A stretch of 35,795 nt of DNA. Origin: Acidimicrobium ferrooxidans DSM 10331. Lineage in GTDB: Bacteria; Actinomycetota; Acidimicrobiia; Acidimicrobiales; Ilumatobacteraceae. The notes beneath the pieces are model-generated. The model had not been told where the DNA came from. It searched no databases and saw only the letters and a program-made list of their open reading frames with translations. Positions 29,515-35,795 of the stretch are shown piece after piece (position 1 is the first letter of the stretch; each line of letters opens with the position of its first letter). Location of the stretch: positions 1 to 35,795 of the forward strand of contig CAMDJX010000006.1 in the NCBI GenBank assembly GCA_945900735.1, given 5' to 3'. Position numbers and translations under genes: made by a program.

Positions 29515-30167
29515 CAGTTATCGGAATCTTGGGTGGTTGTGTTGTCGGGCATCTGTGGCACTATCCGCAGTCCCATTTCTAAGGCTTCAACTACTGAAGC
29601 ATCCGGCACGAATTGCGAAATGCCCGGGAGTTTGTCGATAGATGCCAGACCCAACTTTTCTAAAAACATTTGAGTCGTGCCGAACATGACGGCCTGACCC
29701 GGGCCATCGTCACGACCTACTTCTGTGATGTAGCCCCTTGCCTGCAGAGTGCGCATCACCGCATCTGGATCGACACCACGAATCGCCGACACCTGGCTCC
29801 GAGAAATTGGCTGCTTATAGGCAATGATTGCGAGCGTCTCTAGCGCAGCCGAAGAGATTCGAACTTCCTGACTGTCGAGCACGAAACGCTCAACATACGA
29901 GGCGAGGTCGGGATGGGACTGGAGGCGGAAGCCACCAGCGATCTTCACCAATTGAAAGCCATGTCCAGCCTTTTCGTAGGCAGATGCAAGTTCTTCGCAA
30001 AGACGCTCGACTACGTCGACGGACTGTTCAAGTAATTGGGCAAGAAGCGATGGATCAACTGGCTCCATTGCGACCATCAAGATGGCCTCAAGCGCACGAA
30101 CCGTATCGACCTCAACCGTCTCGTCATGCTCATCAAACTGCTGTGTCGACATCTCTCCCCCGATCAT
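29514..30167 (-). CDS. scpB: Segregation and condensation protein B
   Basis: A 217-residue ScpB with two winged-helix domains, the accessory subunit of the SMC condensin complex. VRALEAILMVAMEPVDPSLLAQLL (about 24-47) begins the first domain; ALETLAIIAYKQPISRSQVSAIRGVDPD (in the middle) and a TEVGRDDGPGQAVMFGTT wing mark the second. Termini are acidic and flexible. ATG 30167 overlaps the scpA stop (ATGA); an ATG 15 nt later (30152) follows GGGGGAGAG and could also be used. Tight coupling to scpA is expected, since ScpA and ScpB bind together. Confidence 0.93.
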   Translation of the reverse strand: MIGGEMSTQQFDEHDETVEVDTVRALEAILMVAMEPVDPSLLAQLLEQSVDVVERLCEELASAYEKAGHGFQLVKIAGGFRLQSHPDLASYVERFVLDSQEVRISSAALETLAIIAYKQPISRSQVSAIRGVDPDAVMRTLQARGYITEVGRDDGPGQAVMFGTTQMFLEKLGLASIDKLPGISQFVPDASVVEALEMGLRIVPQMPDNTTTQDSDN

Positions 30168-30943
30168 CCCTCATAATTATCAATCACCAACGCCGACTCG
30201 AAACCACGGTCATCTCCGGCTGTCCAGACAATTGTTATATCTCCGAAACGATCCGCTTGGTCTAGATCGATTCGTCCCTGTTTGTATAACTCGAGGAGTG
30301 CAAGGAAACGGCACACGACCTGAATCCGATCGTCCATGCCATCCGTGAGATCGCGGAATGAGATCGAACCGAGTGCGGGCAAGAGATCCAACAATTCCAT
30401 GAGTGCGTCGGCGACGCTTGCCCGTATCGGTGCTACGTGAAAGAGATCGATGCTTGTAGGAGCTTTAGGCGCAACTGCACGAAGAAATGCACGATGAAGG
30501 CGTAATGCGTTCACACCGTCCAATAAGTCCGGCATCAGTTCGGCAAAACGTTCGTCAGGTCCAGCACGTCTAGGCACGCTCAATCCGGCCATCTCAGAGA
30601 GCTTGCTCATTACCGAGGCAACATCTTTAAAGGTCTTGCAGTCGAGCAGCCTGGCCAACAGTAAATCTCGTTCCTCCCAAAGCGCCAATTCGTCATCGAT
30701 ATCCAGATCGTCCCGACCTGGTAGTAATCGGCGCGTTTTTAGTTCGACGAGAGTGGCAGCAATCAGCAAAAACTCGGTAGCGACATCCAAGTCGAGTATT
30801 TGCATTTTTTGGACCTCAACTAAGTAAGCCTCAACAATGCCAAGCAGAGACACCTCATGGATATCGACCTCTTCTTTCAATATCAAGTGAAGCAAAAGAT
30901 CGAACGGGCCGTCGAAAACTGGAGTGTTGACCTCATAACCCAT
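30164..30943 (-). CDS. scpA: Segregation and condensation protein A
   Basis: A 259-residue ScpA kleisin, bridging SMC heads. The start MGYEVNTPVFDGPFDLLLHLI is the classical beginning of the protein, and ATEFLLIAATLVELKTRRLLPG (about 60-80) is the next conserved block; the C-terminal winged helix (VVCRFLALLELYKQGRIDLDQ) binds the SMC head. ATG 30943 is chosen because TAGCCT lies 7 nt upstream; the frame is open to 31180, but the extra part would overlap trpS and does not resemble ScpA. First gene of scpA-scpB-rluB. Confidence 0.94.
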   Translation of the reverse strand: MGYEVNTPVFDGPFDLLLHLILKEEVDIHEVSLLGIVEAYLVEVQKMQILDLDVATEFLLIAATLVELKTRRLLPGRDDLDIDDELALWEERDLLLARLLDCKTFKDVASVMSKLSEMAGLSVPRRAGPDERFAELMPDLLDGVNALRLHRAFLRAVAPKAPTSIDLFHVAPIRASVADALMELLDLLPALGSISFRDLTDGMDDRIQVVCRFLALLELYKQGRIDLDQADRFGDITIVWTAGDDRGFESALVIDNYEG

Positions 30944-30950
30944 CGGCACG

Positions 30951-30956
30951 AGGCTA
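30951..30956 (-). promoter_or_regulatory. -10 box of a leaderless promoter for scpA
   Basis: Minus-strand TAGCCT is followed by 7 nt and the ATG at 30943, settling the scpA start. Confidence 0.5.
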
Positions 30957-30988
30957 CTTGAAGGAGCGCTCCAGGCAATTGTTTCCAC

Positions 30989-30994
30989 TAGCGT
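30989..30994 (+). promoter_or_regulatory. -10 box of a leaderless promoter for trpS
   Basis: TAGCGT is followed by 6 nt and the GTG at 31001. With the scpA box it makes a 57-bp divergent promoter region. Confidence 0.5.
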
Positions 30995-31000
30995 TAAGAC

Positions 31001-31990
31001 GTGGCACGTGTCCTTTCCTGCATACAACCAACAGGCTCGGTCCACCTTGGCAATTATCTCGGAGCACTCACTAGCTGGGTGTCTGGACAACACCGAAATG
31101 ACGTCTTTCACGGCATCGTCGACCTCCATGCACTTACGGTCACCGACAAACCAGGGGTTATTGGGGATCAAACGCTGCAACTAGCTGCTGTTTTATTTGC
31201 TGTCGGGCTCGATCCGAAAGTAGCCACCATTTTCGTTCAATCGCATATTCCGGCCCATAGTCAGCTGGGCTGGATCATGGAGTGCACCGTAAGTTTCGGC
31301 GAGTTAAGCAGAATGACGCAATTCAAAGATAAGCAATCAAAGCGTGAAGCAGACTTCGTCTCAGCTGGGTTGTTCACCTATCCCGCATTGCAAGCAGCAG
31401 ACATTTTGTTGTACGACGCAGAGGAAGTTCCAGTAGGCGACGATCAAAAGCAGCACATTGAGATAACCCGGGACATTGCCATGCGTTTCAATCATCGATT
31501 TGGCGACACATTCGTGATCCCAAAGGCTGTAACTCCGCCAGTTGGAGCCCGTGTAATGGACTTGCAAGATCCCAGCTCCAAAATGTCGAAATCAACCGAA
31601 AGCGAAGCCGGGTGTGTTTACTTGCTTGATCCTGCCGAATCCATAATGAAAAAGTTTAAACGAGCAGTTACTGATAGTGATAACGAAGTTGTCTACGATC
31701 GCGAAAAGAAGCCTGGCGTGAGCAACCTGTTGGACATTCTGAGCGCCGCAACTGGAACACCTCAACAAAAATTGGCAGATGAGTACACCCAGTATGGAAA
31801 ACTGAAATCCGACTGTGGCGAAGCGGTTGTCGCATTGCTACACCCAATTCAGAAGAGATACACCGAACTTGTTTCCGAGCCAGCGCAACTTCATGACATG
31901 CTAGGCATTGGAGCGCAGCGAGCCGAACTGGTCGCGAAACAAACTTTGCAAAGAGCCCAGGACGCGATAGGCATGACACCGAAGAAGTGA
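31001..31990 (+). CDS. trpS: Tryptophanyl-tRNA synthetase
   Basis: A 329-residue class I aminoacyl-tRNA synthetase that charges tRNA-Trp. The HIGH motif appears as VHLGNYLGA (H15-N18), and KMSKS is perfect at 194-198. GELSRMTQFKDK and EVPVGDDQKQHIEITRDIA are TrpRS-specific contacts. Length is typical. It starts with GTG and is leaderless. It stands as a single rightward gene between two long leftward runs, facing scpA at its 5' end and the HD-domain gene 3 nt after its stop. Confidence 0.97.
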   Translation: MARVLSCIQPTGSVHLGNYLGALTSWVSGQHRNDVFHGIVDLHALTVTDKPGVIGDQTLQLAAVLFAVGLDPKVATIFVQSHIPAHSQLGWIMECTVSFGELSRMTQFKDKQSKREADFVSAGLFTYPALQAADILLYDAEEVPVGDDQKQHIEITRDIAMRFNHRFGDTFVIPKAVTPPVGARVMDLQDPSSKMSKSTESEAGCVYLLDPAESIMKKFKRAVTDSDNEVVYDREKKPGVSNLLDILSAATGTPQQKLADEYTQYGKLKSDCGEAVVALLHPIQKRYTELVSEPAQLHDMLGIGAQRAELVAKQTLQRAQDAIGMTPKK

Positions 31991-31993
31991 TCG

Positions 31994-32437
31994 TTATATG
32001 TTGTCGGCAGTAGCCAATGCAGCAACAACATCAGGTTCGCCATTTCCACGCAGGTATCCAATAGTGATCGTGGAACATCTAGCGGCCTCAAGCAGATCGA
32101 TGCCTATCTCCTCGTGGCGATGGTATTGGGAGAATCGCTGTGTGCGAGGCCCAATAAGTGTTGCTGCAACTCGGGAGAATATTCCCATCTGTAACTGCGA
32201 TTTTCCAATGTCGTGAAGAAGCGCCGATGCCTGAGCATCCCTGCCAGCACTCGGCAAGATCGCTAAAAATCTTTTCAAAACAACCAAAGAATGACGCTGA
32301 TCAACCTTCATGGATTTTATCCACAAATCCAGCTCATTATCCAACAGCACCGAACGGACAAGTTGTTGCTCTTCGTCATTGAGTTTTTGAGCGATTAGCG
32401 ACGTGAGAAATCTCTTGCCCAAATGGTAAAGGTTCAT
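31994..32437 (-). CDS. HD-domain protein (putative phosphohydrolase)
   Basis: A 147-residue protein. After a helical start, QRHSLVVLKRF (about 47-57), the HDIGKSQLQ segment at 75-83 and HRHEEIGIDLLEAARC (about 107-122) form an HD metal-binding core, with the central H-D pair at HDIGK. HD proteins cleave phosphate esters of nucleotides and second messengers, but the substrate is unknown and this one is very small. It starts 1 nt after the xerD stop (TGACATG), so is probably co-translated with it. Its stop is 3 nt from that of trpS. Confidence 0.82.
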   Translation of the reverse strand: MNLYHLGKRFLTSLIAQKLNDEEQQLVRSVLLDNELDLWIKSMKVDQRHSLVVLKRFLAILPSAGRDAQASALLHDIGKSQLQMGIFSRVAATLIGPRTQRFSQYHRHEEIGIDLLEAARCSTITIGYLRGNGEPDVVAALATADNI

Positions 32438-32438
32438 G

Positions 32439-33359
32439 TCATTTACCCAAACTCGCTCGAGGGTGCGATTGCTTGTACATGGTGAATAGCACTTCGTTAT
32501 CCACCTTTGTATATACCTGGGTTGTGCTCACCGATGCATGGCCTAGTAGCTCCTGCACAATTCGAAGATCAGCGCCATGAACCAACATGTGAGTTGCACA
32601 AGAGTGCCTGAGAACGTGGGGTGAGAGATCCTCTGCCAGCCCAGCAATTTTCGCATACTTTTTTACAATCCCCCAGGCGGCCTGCCGCGAAAGCCGTGTG
32701 CCGCGGGAACCCAAGAAAACCGCATCAGCAAAATCCCGTCGAGCCCATTGTTCTGGAACGAGCATTCCTCTTCCACCTGGTGATAGCCATTGCTGCACAG
32801 CTTTTGCCGCGTGACTTCCAAACGGCACGACCCTTTCTTTGGAACCCTTACCAAACAATCTGACCAAACCGGATTCCATATCGATGTCACCCAGCGACAA
32901 ACCACACACCTCGGAAATTCTGGCACCTGTCGCATACAAAAATTCCAGGAGAGCACGATCACGTAGCGCAATCGAATCAACACCTCCAACGGACGACAAC
33001 AGCCGATCTATGTCTTCTTCCGACAAGGCTTTAGGAATACCGCTCGGTACTTTGACACCATCAACGTTTGATGCTGGATTATCCGACCTGATTGATTCGT
33101 CGGACAGGTATCGGTGCAACATCCGAATGGCCGCGAAAGAGCGCGCAACACTTTTTGCGGCCTTTCCCGAATTACGGAGGAGGAGGATGTATTGCTCGAT
33201 ATCTTCTGATGTCGAACGCAAGACGTCGTGTCCACGAGAATCTATGAACTGCTCATACGCAACCAAGTCTCTTGCGTAAGCATCGAGCGTGCGCGGAGAG
33301 CGACCTTGTTCCACGCTCAACCAGTTAAGGAAACGATCGCGAGGAGTAATCAGATTCAA
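32439..33359 (-). CDS. xerD: Site-specific tyrosine recombinase XerD
   Basis: A 306-residue recombinase of standard XerC/XerD length. The N-terminal SAM-like domain (FLNWLSVEQGRSPRTLDAY) binds the core site. Catalytic residues are all there: R147 (ATGARISE), K171/K174 (GKGSKER), H248 and R251 (SPHVLRHS), H274 (LLGHAS) and Y283 (TTQVYTKV). XerD with XerC resolves chromosome dimers at dif. XerD rather than a phage integrase is favoured by the neighbourhood (pyrG, recN, scpAB) as in Mycobacterium. TTG start lies 11 nt after the pyrG stop. Confidence 0.94.
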   Translation of the reverse strand: MNLITPRDRFLNWLSVEQGRSPRTLDAYARDLVAYEQFIDSRGHDVLRSTSEDIEQYILLLRNSGKAAKSVARSFAAIRMLHRYLSDESIRSDNPASNVDGVKVPSGIPKALSEEDIDRLLSSVGGVDSIALRDRALLEFLYATGARISEVCGLSLGDIDMESGLVRLFGKGSKERVVPFGSHAAKAVQQWLSPGGRGMLVPEQWARRDFADAVFLGSRGTRLSRQAAWGIVKKYAKIAGLAEDLSPHVLRHSCATHMLVHGADLRIVQELLGHASVSTTQVYTKVDNEVLFTMYKQSHPRASLGK

Positions 33360-33370
33360 ACTTGCGACAA

Positions 33371-35023
<1,653 letters not shown>

Positions 35024-35026
35024 TTA

Positions 35027-35031
35027 CTCCC
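35027..35031 (-). promoter_or_regulatory. Shine-Dalgarno site of pyrG
   Basis: Minus-strand GGGAG is followed by TAAGTA and the ATG at 35020. This places pyrG among the genes with a real leader. Confidence 0.55.
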
Positions 35032-35040
35032 GTCTGACCC

Positions 35041-35062
35041 AAAAAGTTTCCCCAATGGAAAC
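35041..35062 (-). terminator. Short intrinsic-terminator-like hairpin between recN and pyrG
   Basis: On the minus strand a 6-bp stem GTTTCC/GGAAAC with a 5-nt loop is followed directly by TTTTT. It would end recN transcripts, or act as an attenuator in a pyrG leader. The stem is AT-containing and short, so it is a weak terminator. Confidence 0.5.
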
Positions 35063-35102
35063 CATTCTTTGATGACGGAAGAAAAGCATACCCTGCCGAC
35101 GA

Positions 35103-35795
35103 CTAACGGCGGGAACGCTTGGTTGGAGCCTCGATGCTGGTGGCGGCGAGCAGTTGTTTGGCATGCTCCAAAGCGGCTGTCTCGGCTACCCCACCCGACA
35201 ACATGCGAGCAATTTCCGAGATGCGGTCGGTGGCTGCAAGGGGCGTTGCCTGGGCGAATGTCTGACGATCTCGAACTTGTTTTGACACCTGGATGTGACT
35301 GGTGGCGACTGCGGCTACTTGGGCCAAGTGAGTGACCACCAAAACTTGGTGACGCTTACCCAAGTCGGCCAAGGCCTGGGCAACCGCAACTGCCGCTTCA
35401 CCGCCGATTCCGGCGTCAACCTCGTCGAACACCAGCGTGTGTGGTCCTTCTGTGAGCACCAGCCGTAGAGCCAACATGGTTCTGGCCAACTCGCCACCGG
35501 AAGCTACCTTCGTGAGCGGTAAGGCGTCAGAACCAGGGTTGGCAGCAAGTAAAAAGACGACGCCATCGCCTGCCGCATCCCGCGAAACATCGCCAGAACC
35601 CTCGGCCACATGGACATCGAGCACCGCGTGAGGCATGGCCAATTTCCTCAGCCGTTGTTGTACTGACTTCGCCAGTAATGGTGCAGCCTTCCGCCTGGCT
35701 TCTCCCACAAGCTGTTCCTGTATTCGCAGTTCAGAGACTGCTTGCTTGCGCTCAGTATCGAGTGCCAGGGCCCTTGCCTCGTAGCTTTCAAGTTC
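35103..35795 (-). CDS. recN: DNA repair protein RecN, C-terminal part (5' end outside window)
   Basis: The frame runs to the window edge, giving the last 230 residues of RecN. The ABC signature is VASGGELARTMLALRL, Walker B is HTLVFDEVDAGIGG and the H-loop is VLVVTHLAQVAA; the ELESYEARALALDTERKQAV start is the end of the coiled coil. RecN is an SMC-like ATPase for double-strand-break repair. The gene is next to pyrG, as in Mycobacterium, where two genes separate them. A GTG at 35708 inside the frame is not the true start. Confidence 0.95.
   Translation of the reverse strand, partial: ELESYEARALALDTERKQAVSELRIQEQLVGEARRKAAPLLAKSVQQRLRKLAMPHAVLDVHVAEGSGDVSRDAAGDGVVFLLAANPGSDALPLTKVASGGELARTMLALRLVLTEGPHTLVFDEVDAGIGGEAAVAVAQALADLGKRHQVLVVTHLAQVAAVATSHIQVSKQVRDRQTFAQATPLAATDRISEIARMLSGGVAETAALEHAKQLLAATSIEAPTKRSRR

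Noticed and set aside
30944-31180. N-terminal extension of ScpA
   Set aside because: It would overlap the first 180 bases of trpS on the opposite strand; ScpA homology begins at the 30943 ATG, which also has a -10 box.
32439-33359. Tyrosine recombinase as sign of an integrated element
   Set aside because: Length, motifs and neighbours (pyrG, recN, scpAB) fit housekeeping XerD; no phage genes, att-like repeats or transposase are seen.

Overview
The window reads as a compact, mid-GC chromosomal segment of an actinobacterium, most likely of the class Acidimicrobiia (inference). Pointers are a WhiB-family regulator, the conserved actinobacterial run of CDP-alcohol phosphatidyltransferase, FHA protein, FtsR-type MerR, DUF151 nuclease and second MerR, a DUF4193-like acidic protein, a DUF5522 protein, a HelY-type helicase, and many genes with a TANNNT -10 box 6-8 nt before the start codon. 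There are 46 protein genes (helY and recN are cut by the window ends) and one tRNA. No rRNA, insertion sequence, prophage or CRISPR array is visible, and no gene-free stretch reaches 300 bases.

Layout. 1-4655 (+): helY C-terminus, a YegS/DagK C-domain protein, a double-length ThyX-like protein, an acidic Cys-rich protein, a helical protein and a GNAT acetyltransferase. 4652-6792 (-): enoyl-CoA hydratase and a lineage-type basic protein. 6869-7390 (+): gamma-carbonic-anhydrase-like protein. 7387-9884 (-): threonine aldolase, whiB, and an APH-fold phosphotransferase. 9943-12118 (+): zinc-finger protein, sphingosine-1-phosphate-lyase-like PLP enzyme, small helical protein. 12115-15029 (-): the phospholipid synthase / FHA / MerR / nuclease / MerR block. 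15093-15491 (+): HIT protein. 15488-17565 (-): collagen-like secreted protein with its own terminator, DUF554 membrane protein, SRAP protein. 17654-18487 (+): EamA transporter. 18491-20172 (-): der GTPase, zinc-ribbon membrane protein, tRNA-Pro(GGG). 20227-21300 (+): ispH. 21297-23213 (-): SirB1-like protein and acyl-CoA dehydrogenase. 23267-25600 (+): acyl-CoA synthetase and glycerophosphodiesterase. 25603-30943 (-): scpA-scpB-rluB-tyrA-aroA-DUF5522-phosphoribosyltransferase. 31001-31990 (+): trpS. 31994-35795 (-): recN, pyrG, xerD, HD protein.

The right third keeps the actinobacterial recN...pyrG...xerD...scpA-scpB-rluB...der order, covering DNA repair, CTP supply, chromosome resolution and condensation, rRNA modification and ribosome assembly, with aromatic amino acid genes inserted. 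The usual cmk between rluB and der is absent from this window; lipid-metabolism genes and ispH lie there instead.

Two architectural features stand out. At least 18 genes look leaderless, and this resolves several ambiguous starts (der, acyl-CoA synthetase, scpA, the phosphatidyltransferase). Five of the seven convergent protein-gene pairs overlap by exactly four bases through shared palindromic stop codons, and only two intrinsic terminators are visible. No wholly new multi-gene system is evident. The best leads are the double ThyX-like protein with a damaged N-terminal signature, the catalytic-domain-less DagK relative, the zinc-ribbon FHA protein, the gamma-CA-like protein lacking one zinc ligand, the kinase-like gene behind whiB, and the uncharacterised basic protein at 5467-6792.
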